Positions 10,605-20,837 of a stretch of DNA of 64,000 nt are shown one piece after another. The DNA comes from JACCTU01 sp963798985. Lineage in GTDB: Bacteria > Actinomycetota > Thermoleophilia > Gaiellales > Gaiellaceae. The stretch's first letter is position 1; each line of letters starts with the position of its first letter. The stretch is taken from positions 124,001 through 188,000 of the forward strand of contig CAWCVL010000007.1 in assembly GCA_963798985.1 (NCBI GenBank). Reading direction: 5' to 3'. The position numbers and the translations under genes are program-made. A model generated the notes under the pieces. It searched no databases and had not been told where the DNA came from. It saw only the letters and a program-made list of their open reading frames with translations.

Positions 10605-11038
10605 CAATGCCGCCGAGGCAGGACGAGCTCGAAGAGCTCGTCGTCGACGGCGACGAAGCCCGAGCGCGCGTAGAAGCTCCGAGCCGGGCGGTTGTCACGC
10701 TCGACGACGATCTGCAGCGCGCTCGCGTGCTCCGAGATCGCGTAGCCCTCCGCGTGCTCGAGCAGGCGGTGCCCGATGCCGCGCCGCTCGTGTCCGGGCG
10801 CGACGAGCACCTGCTCGATCACGAACGGCGCGTCTCTTTCGGTGCGAAGCGCGAGATACCCCGCGGGCTGCGCTCGCTCGTGTGCGGCGAAGACGACGTC
10901 GCTCAGCAGCGCGTCGAGCACACGCCTGTCGTTCCAGCGCGGCTCGTTCGAGAAGACGGCCGACGCGAGGCTGAAGAGTTCGTGCAGCTCATCGTCGGAC
11001 GGACGCACGATGTCGATCGAGGAGTGCACCTCAGTCAT
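10604..11038 (-). CDS. GNAT-family N-acetyltransferase
   Basis: A 144-aa GCN5-related acetyltransferase. The acetyl-CoA binding motif VLVAPGHERRGIGHRLLEHA (Q/RxxGxG/A type) lies at residues 85-105, followed by IVVERDNRPARSFYARSGF, the usual second half of the fold. It overlaps its neighbours on both sides by one to four bases, so it is part of a minus-strand operon. The substrate is unknown. Confidence 0.85.
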   Translation of the reverse strand: MTEVHSSIDIVRPSDDELHELFSLASAVFSNEPRWNDRRVLDALLSDVVFAAHERAQPAGYLALRTERDAPFVIEQVLVAPGHERRGIGHRLLEHAEGYAISEHASALQIVVERDNRPARSFYARSGFVAVDDELFELVLPRRH

Positions 11039-11733
11039 ACCGCTGCGCGCTCGGTGACGTCTCCGACTTCGATCGCGAGGTCGTGCAGGCCGATCACGGC
11101 GTACTGGCCGCGATCGATGCGCCCCGGGCAGACGACGAGCGTGGTCCCGAGCCGCTCTTCGCTCACGCCGTCGCCGGCGACGATCGCCAGGCGCGGCCGG
11201 TACGTCTTGATCAGCTCTGCGACGGCCTCGCTCCCAGGCGCTCGGGACCCCTTGTGAGCCGGCTGCGTCGTGAAGAGCAGGACGAGCGGATGCTCCTTGA
11301 ACTCGGCGATCTCGCGCAACCGGGATACGGCCTCACGGCCCGCGTAGCGCAGTTCGTCGCCGGGCGGCGGATCCTCTGCGCCGTCGACGATCTCCCCGCC
11401 CATTCCGGCGTAGAGGATGTGGTCCGGGCCGTCGACCACACGGCCGTGAACCCCGTGAAGCTGTGGGAAAGCGATTTCGAGGCCGGACGTGTCATGCAGG
11501 TAGTGCCGGAGCGCGATGTCAGTCGCCCCGGGAATCCAGTAGGTCGTACGCTCGGCCCGGCCGAGCGTACGAAAGACGTTGCGGTAGGTCTCCGGTGTGC
11601 TCAGGGGTCCACCGAGGTCGCCGACGACAGCGATTGCGACAACGTCATCGGTGACGTCCTCGAGTGCCTGAGCCAGGGGCTCGACGGCGCCATTGACCCC
11701 GCCGACCGCGAGCAGCTTGTGATGTCGAGCCAT
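11035..11733 (-). CDS. Metallophosphoesterase-fold protein lacking key ligands
   Basis: This 232-aa protein follows the calcineurin-like phosphoesterase layout but with altered motifs. The usual DxH motif is replaced by VGGVNGAVEPL, GDxx is GDLGG, the GNHD position is GATD, and a later GMGGEIVDG segment follows. A LVLLFTTQPAHKGSRAPG stretch occupies the third histidine block. Retention of some ligands and loss of the first Asp/His suggest a weak or non-catalytic role. It is first in an operon with the acetyltransferase. Confidence 0.55.
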   Translation of the reverse strand: MARHHKLLAVGGVNGAVEPLAQALEDVTDDVVAIAVVGDLGGPLSTPETYRNVFRTLGRAERTTYWIPGATDIALRHYLHDTSGLEIAFPQLHGVHGRVVDGPDHILYAGMGGEIVDGAEDPPPGDELRYAGREAVSRLREIAEFKEHPLVLLFTTQPAHKGSRAPGSEAVAELIKTYRPRLAIVAGDGVSEERLGTTLVVCPGRIDRGQYAVIGLHDLAIEVGDVTERAAV

Positions 11734-11769
11734 TCGACTCCTCCTTCGTGGAACGTCTGCGCGGCGACG

Positions 11770-12180
11770 CTAGGCTGCCGCGCTGTTGTTGCTCGCACGC
11801 GCGCGCGTCCGGGCATCGGCCACGTCCTTGCCGTGCGCTTCGCCCCATGCAGCGAGCGCGACGAGTGGCTCACTCACCGACCACCCGAGCGCGGTGAGCG
11901 AGTACTCGACCCGTACCGGGACCTCGGCGAAGATTTCGCGGTGGACGAGGCCGTCACGCTCGAGGACGCGGAGCGAGTCGGTCATGACTTTCTTGGAGAC
12001 GCCCGGCAGGCAGGCAAGAAGCCGGCCGTGGCGATGGATCCCGCGGGCCATGTAGAAGAGCAGGTGCACCTTCCACTTGCCCTGGAGAACTTCGAGGGAC
12101 CGGTCGACTCGATCGATCAGTTCGAGGTCGCTTCCCACGGGGCGGGGGAGGACGGGAACTTCCGTCGGAGCGGCGGACAC
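11770..12180 (-). CDS. HxlR-family winged-helix transcriptional regulator
   Basis: This is an HxlR-type regulator of about 136 aa. The fold signature is LEVLQGKWKVHLLFYMARG, then RLLACLPGVSKKVMTDSLRV and LERDGLVHREIFAEVPVRVE, with the C-terminal helix GWSVSEPLVALAAWGEAHG. The GTG at 12178-12180 is preferred because AGAGG lies just upstream; a TTG at 12226-12228 would extend it by 16 residues. It is divergent from the Clp ATPase gene and separated from it by about 170 bp, so it may regulate either side. The signal sensed is unknown. Confidence 0.85.
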   Translation of the reverse strand: MSAAPTEVPVLPRPVGSDLELIDRVDRSLEVLQGKWKVHLLFYMARGIHRHGRLLACLPGVSKKVMTDSLRVLERDGLVHREIFAEVPVRVEYSLTALGWSVSEPLVALAAWGEAHGKDVADARTRARASNNSAAA

Positions 12181-12352
12181 GGCGGCACCTCTTTCATCCG
12201 GGAATTCGACCCACGGGGAGCGTGCCAAAGATCGAGTCTCCCCGCAGCAGTCGCGGCGGGTAGCTCCGGCGGGCTCGTGGAGGGAGCCTGGGCACCGTTC
12301 GGTAACCGCTCAGTCGGGGTAGGAGGAGCCCACTCGACTAGGAGGCGTACGA

Positions 12353-15046
12353 ATGGCGGTCCAGCATCGGTGCCGGCGTCACGGACGGCCGGCTGTCGCG
12401 TCCAGAGTCCGGCTCCTGCCGGACGGGACGCAGGAAACGGAATATCTCTGCGAGATCGACCTCGCCGAGGAACGGCTGTCGAGTGGGTTCGGCGGCGGCC
12501 GCAGCCTGTTCGACGACTTCTTCTCCGACTTCTTCGACCGCTCGGGGGCGGCGCGGCGGAGCGCGGGGTGGCGCGCTCCGCAGCGCGAGCGCCAGGTCGA
12601 GCGGGTCGACGTCACGCAGTTCTTCAGCGACGCGACGCGCGAGCTGCTGCAGCGCGCCGCGCACACGGCGCTCGACTGGGGCAGCCTCGACCTCGACACC
12701 GACCATCTGCTCCACGCTGCATTGCAGGACGACGTCGTGCGCCACGTGCTGGGGCAGATCGACGCCGACCCCGACGCGATCGCCGCGCAGGTCGAGGAGG
12801 AGGCGGACCACGCGGAGCGCACCGACGTTGCGCCGTCGCTCTCGCCCGACGCGAAAGCTGCGCTGCTCGCCGCGTACGAGGAGTCCCGCGAGCTCGGCTC
12901 GTCGTACGTCGGGCCGGAGCACGTGCTCCTCGCGCTCGCTCGCGACGACCGAGTCGTACGCGGGTGAGCTGCTCGAGCGCTTCGGCGTCACGCACACGAA
13001 GCTCCGCGGCGCAGTGATCCGCGGGGTGGAGGCGGGCGGCGGCACGCGCGAGACGAGCAAGACGCCCAAGCTCGACGAGTACGGCCGCGACCTCACGCAG
13101 GAGGCCCGGGAGGGCAAGCTGGACCCGGTGATCGGTCGCGCGGACGAGATCGAGCAGACGGTCGAGATCCTCTCCCGCCGCACGAAGAACAACCCGGCGC
13201 TCCTCGGCGAGCCCGGCGTCGGCAAGACCGCGATCGTCGAGGGCATCGCCCAGCGCATCGTCAACGACGAGGTGCCGGAAACGCTCGCGGGCAGGCGCGT
13301 GATCGCGCTCGATCTCGCGGGAATGATCGCGGGGACGAAGTACCGCGGGTGAGTTCGAGGAACGCCTGAAGGCGGTGCATCGACGAGGTCCGGGTGCTTC
13401 CGACGAGCTGATCCTCTTCATCGACGAGATGCACACGGTCATCGGCGCCGGTGCGGCGGAGGGCTCGATGGACGCGTCGAACATGCTGAAGCCCGCGCTG
13501 CGCGCGGCGAGCTGCACGTGATCGGGGCGACGACGCTCGACGAGTACCGCAAGAACATCGAGAAGGACCCGGCGCTCGAGCGGCGCTTCCAGCCGGTGTT
13601 CGTGCGCGAGCCGACGGTCGACGAGACGATCGAGATCCTCAACGGTCTGCGCGACCGCTACGAGGCCTTTCACCGCGTCCGCATCACCGAAGAGGCGATC
13701 ATCGCGGCCGCCGAGCTGTCCGACCGCTACATCCGCGACCGCTTCCTCCCGGACAAGGCGATCGACCTGATCGACCAGGCGAGCGCGCGCGTGCGCCTGC
13801 GCACGAAGACGAAGGACAACGAGACGAAGTCGCTCGAGGACGACCTGCGCCGGCTCGCGCGCGAGCGCGACCAGGCGACGTCGGCCGAGGACTACGACCG
13901 GGCGCGCGACGTAAAGGGGCAGATCGACACGCGCCAGGGCGAGCTCGAGCGACCGCAAGAAGGGTCGCGCAGCGGCCGTCGGAGGTGACGGCCGAGGACA
14001 TCGCCGAGGTCGTGTCGCGCGCGACCGGCATCCCGGTTTCGCAGTTGACGAGCGAGGAGCGCGAGCGGCTGCTCCGGCTCGAGCAGCAGCTGCACGAGCG
14101 GATCGTCGGCCAGGACGAGGCGGTCGAGGCCGTCGCCGAGGCGGTCCGCCGCTCACGCGCCGGGCTCGGCGACCCGAACCGGCCCGTCGGGAGCTTCCTG
14201 TTCCTCGGGCCGACGGGCGTCGGCAAGACGGAGCTCGCCCGCGCGCTCGCCGAGATCCTCTTCGGCGACGAGGACGCTGATGGTCCGCTTCGACATGAGC
14301 GAGTTCCAGGAGCGGCACACCGTGTCGCGGCTGGTCGGCGCGCCGCCGGGCTACGTCGGCTACGAGGAGGCGGGCCAGCTCACCGAGACGGTGCGGAGGC
14401 GTCCGTACTCGGTGCTCCTCTTCGACGAGATCGAGAAGGCGCACCCGGACATCTTCAACATCCTGCTCCAGATCCTGGACGACGGACGCCTGACCGATGC
14501 GCAAGGCCGCACGGTCGACTTCAAGCACACCGTCGTGATCATGACCTCGAACATCGGCGCCGATCGAATCCAGGAGCAGGCGCGCACGCGGCGAGTCGTT
14601 CGAGCGAGCTCGAAGGACGACCTGATGCAGATCCTGCGCGGCAGCTTCCGGCCGGAGTTCATCAACCGGATCGACGAGATCATCGTCTTCCACGCGCTGG
14701 TCGGAGGAGCAGCTGCGCGACATCACGCGGCTGCTGCTCGACCGGCTCGGCGCGGCGCCTGCACGCGCAGCGGATCGACGTCGTCTTCACCGACGAGGCC
14801 GTTCGCTTCCTCGCGCAGGAGGGATACGACCCTGAGTACGGCGCCCGCCCGCTGCGCCGGACGATCACGCGCCTCGTGGAGAACGAGCTTTCGCGGCTCG
14901 TGCTCGGGGGGGATGTCGAGCCCGGCGACAGCGTCAAGGTCGCGGTTGAGGACGGCAAGCTCCGGTTCGACACCGAGAAGGGCGTCTTCGAGCCCGCGGA
15001 GGAGGGTGCGGTTCGGAAGGAGGTCGGCGCGGGCGTCAACGAGTAG
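12353..15046 (+). CDS. Clp ATPase (ClpC/ClpE-like unfoldase), heavily frameshifted
   Basis: This Hsp100 ATPase of about 895 codons unfolds proteins for ClpP or as a chaperone. The start is supported by the RBS AGGAGG 8 bp upstream. Residues 5-45 resemble the ClpE zinc finger but with CRRH and CEID instead of two CxxC pairs, followed by SLFDDFFSDFFD. A Clp-N repeat region follows, then AAA1 (GEPGVGKTAIVEG, AGMIAGTKYRG) and AAA2 (GPTGVGKTELARAL, SVLLFDEIEKAHPDI). At least eight small indels (near 12955, 13350, 13373, 13395, 13512, 13945, 14276 and 14700-14755) break the frame while homology stays continuous. The many breaks in a normally conserved gene argue for sequence error. Confidence 0.88.
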
Positions 15047-15052
15047 GGTGAG

Positions 15053-15090
15053 GCGAGAGCCCGGAGGGGGCCGGGCTCTCGCGCCGTTTT
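15053..15090 (+). terminator. Intrinsic terminator after the Clp ATPase gene
   Basis: A 12-bp perfect stem (GCGAGAGCCCGG with its complement at 15071-15082) and a 6-nt loop is followed by GCCGTTTT. It lies 7 bp after the clp stop. It may also stop the convergent PepSY gene. Confidence 0.9.
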
Positions 15091-15094
15091 CCGG

Positions 15095-15481
15095 CTAGCG
15101 GCCGGATTCGACGCTGACGACCTCGAACTGCGCGTTCACGTAGACCGTGACGCGGTTGCCGTCGGCGTCCGTCATGTGCGCTTCGTACGCCGCGTGACCG
15201 TCCCCGTCGGTCTCGACCCGCTCGATCGTCCCGCCGGCGACCCTCGCGAGCGCTGCGGCGCGGACCTTGCTCGCGGTGTCGCCGGTCAGCAACTCCTCAT
15301 CGGCGCGCTGCCGATGCTCCCCGCGCCGGCCGTCGTCGTCCTGCGGGGTCGTTGCGGTAGAGCCTGTGCTCGCCGGGTCGTCGTTCGAGGCGGCGCCCGC
15401 GATCGCGGAGCCTCCGAGCGCGAGCGCCGCCAACGAGGAGACGACCAGCGCGGTGTTCTTCACCTTCTCCGTCATGCCCAT
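15095..15481 (-). CDS. Secreted PepSY-domain protein
   Basis: This 128-aa protein has an N-terminal signal segment (NTALVVSSLAALALGGSAIA) and a low-complexity linker rich in D, T and R. A C-terminal PepSY-like domain follows, with KVRAAALARVAGGTIERVE and YEAHMTDADGNRVTVYVNA. RBS GAGGAAAGG precedes the ATG. It is divergent from the two-component system, a common pairing in which the sensor controls the PepSY gene. It is likely extracytoplasmic. Confidence 0.8.
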   Translation of the reverse strand: MGMTEKVKNTALVVSSLAALALGGSAIAGAASNDDPASTGSTATTPQDDDGRRGEHRQRADEELLTGDTASKVRAAALARVAGGTIERVETDGDGHAAYEAHMTDADGNRVTVYVNAQFEVVSVESGR

Positions 15482-15609
15482 CCTTTCCTCGGGGGTTTGC
15501 CTGATGCACCGAGGAGACCACCGCGGGATCAGGAGGGCCTGTGCTGCGTGTAGGAATCACCTGTGCGCTCTCACAGCCGATTCACAAGAACCGCTGCAAC
15601 GATGGACCC

Positions 15610-16306
15610 GTGAGCACGACCGAGAAGCACCGGATCCTCGTCGTCGACGACGAGCCCTCGATCGTCGACGCCGTCGCGACCGCCCTCCGCTACGAGGGCT
15701 ACGAGGTCGAGGAGGCGTACACGGGCCGCGAGGCGCTCGACGCCGTGACGAGGGACGAGCCGGACCTGATCGTGCTCGACTGGATGCTCCCGGACATCGA
15801 GGGGATCGAGGTCGGGCCGCCGCCTGCGCGCGCGCGGCTTCAAGAGCGCCGTCCTGTTCCTGACCGCGAAGGACGCGACCGAGAACAAGGTCGAGGCGCT
15901 GCGCGCCGGCGGCGACGACTACGTCACGAAGCCGTTCAGCCTCGCCGAGATCGTCGCGCGGACGCAGGCGATCCTCCGCCGCACGGTCGGCGCGCTGCCC
16001 GGCGACGTCCTGCGCTTCGACGACCTCGTGCTCGACGAGGCACGGCACGAGGTGCACCGCGGCGGGGCAGCGATCGAGCTGACCGCGACCGAGTTCAGCC
16101 TGCTGCGCTACTTCATGCTCAACCCGCGGCGCGTGCTCTCGAAGACGCAGATCCTGCAGAACGTGTGGCGCTACGACTTCGGCGGCAACTCGAACGTCGT
16201 CGAGACGTACGTCAGCTACCTGCGCAAGAAGCTCGACGCGCACGGCCCGCCGCTGATCAAGACCGTGCGGCAGGCGGGCTACATGCTCGACGCCGGGACG
16301 GACTAG
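15610..16306 (+). CDS. OmpR-family response regulator (one frameshift)
   Basis: The receiver domain begins HRILVVDDEPSIVDAV; the phosphorylated Asp is in LIVLDWMLPD and the conserved Lys in YVTKPFSLAEI. The winged-helix output domain runs from LTATEFSLLRYFMLNPRRVL to VVETYVSYLRKKLD. A small insertion near 15812 breaks the frame inside the receiver domain between GIEV and the segment FKSAVLFLTAKD. The gene is immediately followed by its kinase with no gap. The target is likely the neighbouring PepSY gene, by inference. Confidence 0.87.
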
Positions 16307-17726
16307 GTGCTCGACCGGCTCTCGTTGCGGGCGCGCCTCGTGCTCGGGGTGATCGTGCTCGGGGCGATCGGGCTCGCGGTCGCGAACGTCGCGACGTACG
16401 CGTCGCTTCGCTCGTTCCTGATCGACCGAACCGATGCGACCCTCGAGCAGGCCAGCCCCGGAATCGAGCACGAGCTCGAGCATTCGGGCTGCACCGGCGG
16501 CCGGCGGCCGCCTCCGGGCGTCGCCCCCGGCGACTTCGTCCAGGTGCGGACGGCCGACGGCGCCGTGGCCTGCAGCTGGCAGCTGACGCCGCTCGGCGAG
16601 TCCGCGCCGTCGCCGCCGGCGCTCCCCGACACGATCGACTCGGGCGACGCCGGCCAGGCCTCGTACTTCACCGTGTCGGCGCGCGAGGGCGGCGACCGCT
16701 ACCGCGTGCGCGCGGCGACCGTGCCGGGCACCGCTGCGACGCTGATCGCCGCGACGTCGCTCGCGGACGTCGACGCGACGCTCCGCCGCCTGCTCGCGAT
16801 CATGCTGCTCGTCACGCTCGCCGTGCTCGCCGCGCTCGCCGCGCTCGGGCTCTGGGTCGTCCGCCTCGGGCTGCGGCCGCTCGACGAGATCGGCACCACC
16901 GCCGCGGCGATCGCCGCCGGCGACCTCACCCGCCGCGTCGAGCGCGCCGAGCCGCGCACCGAGGTCGGCCGGCTCGGGCTCGCGCTGAACGCGATGCTCG
17001 CGCAGATCGAGGCGGCGTTCGACGCGCAGGCGGCGTCCGAGCGACGGCTGCGGCGCTTCGTCGCGGACGCGTCGCACGAGCTGCGCACGCCGCTCGCCGC
17101 GGTGCGGGCGTACGCCGAGCTCTTCGGGCGCGGCGCCGACCGGCGGCCCGACGACCTCGAGCGCGCGATGACGGGGATCAGCCGCGAGTCCGAGCGGATG
17201 ACCGTGCTCGTCGAGGACCTGCTGCTGCTCGCGCGGCTCGACGAGGGCCGGCCGCTCGAGCGCGAGCCGGTCGAGCTCGACGAGGTCGTCGCCGAGGCGG
17301 TGGACGCCGCCGTCGCCGTCGACCCGGACCGGCCGGTCGACCTCGAGGCCGACCCCGTCGTCGTCCTCGGCGACCGCGACCGCCTGCGGCAGGTGCTCGA
17401 CAACCTGCTCAGCAACGTCCGCGCGCACACGCCCGCCGGGTCGCCGGTGCGCGTCCGCGTCGGATCGGAGAACGGGCTCGCCGTGGTCGAGGTGGCCGAC
17501 TCCGGGCCCGGGATGACGAGCGACGAGACCGCGCGGGTCTTCGAGCGCTTCTACCGCTCCGACACGTCGCGCTCCCGCGCGACGCGGCGGCGTCGGGCTC
17601 GGCCTCTCGATCGTCGCCGCGGTTGCCGAGGCGCACGGCGGAGCGGTCAGCGCGCACTCGACGCCGGGCGACGGCGCGACGTTCCGCATCACGTTCCCAC
17701 GAAACGGAGGTACTACCGATGACTGA
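16307..17726 (+). CDS. Sensor histidine kinase (one frameshift)
   Basis: This membrane kinase of about 470 aa has a first transmembrane helix at residues 10-30, an extracellular sensor of about 130 residues, a second helix (LLAIMLLVTLAVLAALAAL), a HAMP domain, and the HisKA box FVADASHELRTPLAAVRAYA. The ATPase domain has the N box LRQVLDNLLSNVRAHT and DSGPGMT. An extra C near 17583 shifts the frame before the GLGLSIV box, which is readable in the next frame. The corrected stop at 17724-17726 overlaps the next start. Confidence 0.87.
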
Positions 17727-18315
17727 GCACGAGCTCACCCGACGGCGCCTGCTCGCGCTCGGGCTTGCGATTCCGCCGCTCGCGGCACTCGGGGGCAGCG
17801 ACCTGTTCGCCGACGAGCTGCTCGCGGCGACGCCCGCGATCGCCGACGCCGACGACCCGACTCCCGCGCAGACCGAAGGCCCCTACTTCACGCCGAACTC
17901 GCCGCTCCGGCGCTCGATCGTGCCGGCGGGAGCCGCGGGAACCCGGTTGACGCTGACCGGGCGCGTCCTCACGACCGCCGGCCGACCGGCGCCGCGCGCG
18001 CTCGTCGACTTCTGGCAGGCCGATGCGGGCGGCGCCTACGACAACAGCGGCTTCCGTTTCCGCGGCCACCAGTTCACAGACGCGAACGGGCGCTACGCGC
18101 TGACGACGGTCGTGCCCGGCCTCTATCCGGGCCGCACGAAGCACATCCACGTCAAGGCGCAGCGGCGGGGCGGAGCCGTCCTGACGACGCAGCTGTACTT
18201 CCCGGGCGTGACGGCCAACCGCAACGACTCGATCTTCCAGTCCGCACTGCTCCTGCGGAACTGGCGGAAGGTCGGGAGCCGGCGCGCGGCCAGGTTCGAC
18301 TTCGTGCTCAGGTAG
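17719..18315 (+). CDS. Secreted intradiol ring-cleavage dioxygenase-like protein
   Basis: This 198-aa protein has a Tat-like signal (TRRRLLALGLAIPPLAALGG). Its intradiol dioxygenase fold includes DFWQADAGGAYDNS, FRGHQFTDANGRY and LYPGRTKHIHVKA, where the Tyr and two His match the usual non-haem iron ligands. It is smaller than catechol dioxygenases and belongs to the secreted actinobacterial group, whose substrate is unclear. It overlaps the histidine kinase gene and is probably co-expressed with it. Confidence 0.8.
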   Translation: MTEHELTRRRLLALGLAIPPLAALGGSDLFADELLAATPAIADADDPTPAQTEGPYFTPNSPLRRSIVPAGAAGTRLTLTGRVLTTAGRPAPRALVDFWQADAGGAYDNSGFRFRGHQFTDANGRYALTTVVPGLYPGRTKHIHVKAQRRGGAVLTTQLYFPGVTANRNDSIFQSALLLRNWRKVGSRRAARFDFVLR

Positions 18316-18337
18316 AGGGACGGCTATCCGTGCGGCG

Positions 18338-19040
18338 ATGCCCGCGCGCATCGTCGTCGTCGCGCTCGCGGTCCTCGCGCTCGGTGGGAACGCGGAAGCC
18401 GCAGGCCTCGCCGCCGCTTCGCGTGCTCTTCGTCGGCAACAGCCTCACCGCGACCAACGACCTCCCGGGCATGGTTGCCGCGCTCGGGAAGGCGTCGCGC
18501 CTTCGCGACGTCGAGGTGCGCACGCTCGCGCCCGGCGGCTGGTCGCTCGAGGATCACTGGCGGCTCGGCGAGGCGCCGCGGGTGCTCGCGTCGCAGCACT
18601 GGGACGCGATCGTCCTCCAGCAGGGCCCGTCCGCGCTGCCGGAGAGCCAGGTCAACCTGCGCACGTGGGCGACGCGGATCGCCGCGGAGGCGCGTGAGCG
18701 CGGGACGCGGCCGGCGCTCTTCACGGTCTGGCCCGAGAGCTACCGCTTCGCGGTGTTCCCCGACGTGCTCGCGTCGTACCGCAACGCCGCCCGCGCGGCC
18801 CGCGCCGAGCTCTTCCCCGCCGGCGACGCGTGGCGCGCGGCCTGGAGGCGCGACCCGAAGCTCCCGCTCTACGGGCCGGACGGCTTCCACCCGAGCCGGC
18901 TCGGGAGCTATCTCGCGGCGGTCGTGATCTACGCCGGGCTCGTGAAGGCGTCGCCGGTCGGGCTGCCACGGCTCTGGGTCTCCGCCAAGCGCGCGCGTGT
19001 GCTCCAGGCCGCAGCGGCCGAGGCCCTCCGCCGCACCTAG
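18338..19040 (+). CDS. SGNH/GDSL-like secreted hydrolase (one frameshift)
   Basis: The ATG start gives a short signal-like segment (RIVVVALAVLALGGNAEA). After a one-base break near 18405 the reading resumes LRVLFVGNSLTATNDLPGMV, where GNS takes the place of the GDS nucleophile block. The last block, PDGFHPSRLGSYLAAVVIYA, supplies the Asp-His pair. About 230 aa in total. It probably acts as an esterase on extracellular or envelope substrates. It lies 10 bp before the LCP gene. Confidence 0.72.
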
Positions 19041-19050
19041 ACTCGGGCGC

Positions 19051-20418
19051 GTGCGGAAGGCCGTCGTCGCCGCGGTCCTCTCGTTCCTCGTGCCGGGAGC
19101 GGGGCAGCTCTACCTCGGCGAGCGGCGCCGGGGGGCGATCCTGCTCGGGGCGTGGCTCGCCATCTTGCTCGGCCTGCTCGCGCTCGTCGCTGTCGGTCAA
19201 CTCGGCCGGACGTTCCTCGCGCTGCTCTTGCTCGCGAACGCGGCGGTGCTCGCGCTCCGGCTGTTCGCGATCGTCGACGCCGGTCGCGGCGCGTTCGCTT
19301 CGCGTGTCGCGGCGGTGGTGCTCGCCGTGGTCGCCGTCACGGCAACGGTCCCGCACGTCGCCGCGGCATACGTCGCCGTGCGTGGGTACGGAGTGCTCGA
19401 GTCGGTGTTCGCGGACGAGGAGCCGACCGACGTGCTCGGAGGCAGCGGCCTATTCCTCGCGTTCCCGAACGGACGGCCGCCGCTCGACGTCGACCCGCCG
19501 TCCCTACGGGGGCGGCGCTCCACCGCCGGAGCCGCACCCGCGCCGTTCCGCGGCGTCGCGAAGCCGCTCGCGGACTCGGCGAAGATCCTCGCCGACGAGG
19601 AGGAGGCGCTCGAGCATCCGTGGGTGACGATCCTCCTGCTCGGCAGCGACGAGGGGCCACGGCAAGCGGGCGACCGCACGGACACGATGATCGTCGCGGC
19701 GATCCAGCGGAAGACGCACCGCGCGGTCCTGTTCGGCGTGCCGCGCAACCTCGTCGGCGTGGACGGCTTCGGCGAGCCGTTGAACGCGCTCTACCAGCGC
19801 CGCGGCGCGACCGGGCTGAAGCACGCGATCTCGCGCCTGCTCGGGCTTCGCGTCGACTACCACGCGATGGTCAACCTGGACGGCTTCGTGGAGATGGTCG
19901 ACGCGCTCGGCGGCGTTCGCATCACGGTGAAGGAACGCATCGTCGACGAGGTGACGCGGCCGGCGTGGGGGGAGACGAAGCCGAAGATCGACGTGTACCC
20001 CGGCCGCACGTATCGGTTCACAGGACGGACGGCACTCGCTTACGTGCGGTCACGCAAGGCGTCGAACGACTACCGCCGCATGGCCCGGCAGCGGTGCTTC
20101 ATCAGCGCGCTCGCGAACCAACTCGACGTGCCGTCAGTGTTGCGCCACTTCGCTTCGCTTGCCGACGCAGTCGAGTCGAGCGTGCGCACCGACATCCCCC
20201 TGAACCGCGCACCCGACCTGATGCGACTCGCGGCCGGCGTCGACCGCAAGGAGACGCTGACGGAGACGTTCGGCCCGCCGTACTTCGCGGGGCGCCGCGC
20301 CGACCGCTTCCCCTATCCGAACGTGAAGAAGATCCAGGCCGCAGTTCGCGACGCGATCCTGCACCCCGAACTCGCGAAGGCGCGACGCGGAATCGCCTCT
20401 ACGAGCCAGTCCTGCTAG
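19051..20418 (+). CDS. LytR-CpsA-Psr (LCP) family protein
   Basis: This 455-aa membrane protein has several hydrophobic N-terminal helices (residues 5-110), unlike the single helix of most LCP proteins. The LCP domain begins VTILLLGSDEGPRQAGDRTD and continues MIVAAIQRKTHRAVLFGVPR and YHAMVNLDGFVEMVDALGG, ending with the Arg-rich ALAYVRSRKASNDYRRMARQ. LCP enzymes attach polymers to peptidoglycan outside the membrane. The start is GTG at 19051, ten bases after the preceding stop. Confidence 0.88.
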   Translation: MRKAVVAAVLSFLVPGAGQLYLGERRRGAILLGAWLAILLGLLALVAVGQLGRTFLALLLLANAAVLALRLFAIVDAGRGAFASRVAAVVLAVVAVTATVPHVAAAYVAVRGYGVLESVFADEEPTDVLGGSGLFLAFPNGRPPLDVDPPSLRGRRSTAGAAPAPFRGVAKPLADSAKILADEEEALEHPWVTILLLGSDEGPRQAGDRTDTMIVAAIQRKTHRAVLFGVPRNLVGVDGFGEPLNALYQRRGATGLKHAISRLLGLRVDYHAMVNLDGFVEMVDALGGVRITVKERIVDEVTRPAWGETKPKIDVYPGRTYRFTGRTALAYVRSRKASNDYRRMARQRCFISALANQLDVPSVLRHFASLADAVESSVRTDIPLNRAPDLMRLAAGVDRKETLTETFGPPYFAGRRADRFPYPNVKKIQAAVRDAILHPELAKARRGIASTSQSC

Positions 20419-20438
20419 CTCGACCATAGGATTGCGCC

Positions 20439-20837
20439 GTGCCGTTCACGCTCAGGAACATGAAGCAGGATCTGGAGGACATCGGCTCGAAGTTCGACGG
20501 CGCGCCGGACCTGGAGTTCCGCGCGGCGACCAAGGCGCTCGAGCTCGAGAAGTCCGGCCTGAGCTACCAGCGCGTCCCGCCCGGCTATCGCTTTCCGTAC
20601 GGCCACACGCACAAGCAGCAAGAGGAGGTGTACGTGGTCGTGCGCGGGAGTGGGCGGATGAAGCTCGACGACGAGATCGTCGAGCTCAAGGAATGGGACT
20701 CGGTGCGCGTCCCGCCCGGTATGTGGCGAGGCTACGAGGCCGGGCCGGAGGGCCTCGAGCTCCTCGTCATCGGCGCGCCCAATCTCGGCGAGGTTCCGCG
20801 CGACGACGTCGATGGCCAGCGCGACTGGTGGGCCTAG
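20439..20837 (+). CDS. Cupin-domain protein
   Basis: This 132-aa protein has a single cupin barrel. Motif one reads YGHTHKQQEEVYVVVRGSG, with the His, His and Glu metal ligands. Motif two is VRVPPGMWRGYEAG, where the usual His is replaced, so metal binding may be altered. The start is GTG. It converges with and overlaps the dehydratase gene by four bases. The function is unknown. Confidence 0.78.
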   Translation: MPFTLRNMKQDLEDIGSKFDGAPDLEFRAATKALELEKSGLSYQRVPPGYRFPYGHTHKQQEEVYVVVRGSGRMKLDDEIVELKEWDSVRVPPGMWRGYEAGPEGLELLVIGAPNLGEVPRDDVDGQRDWWA

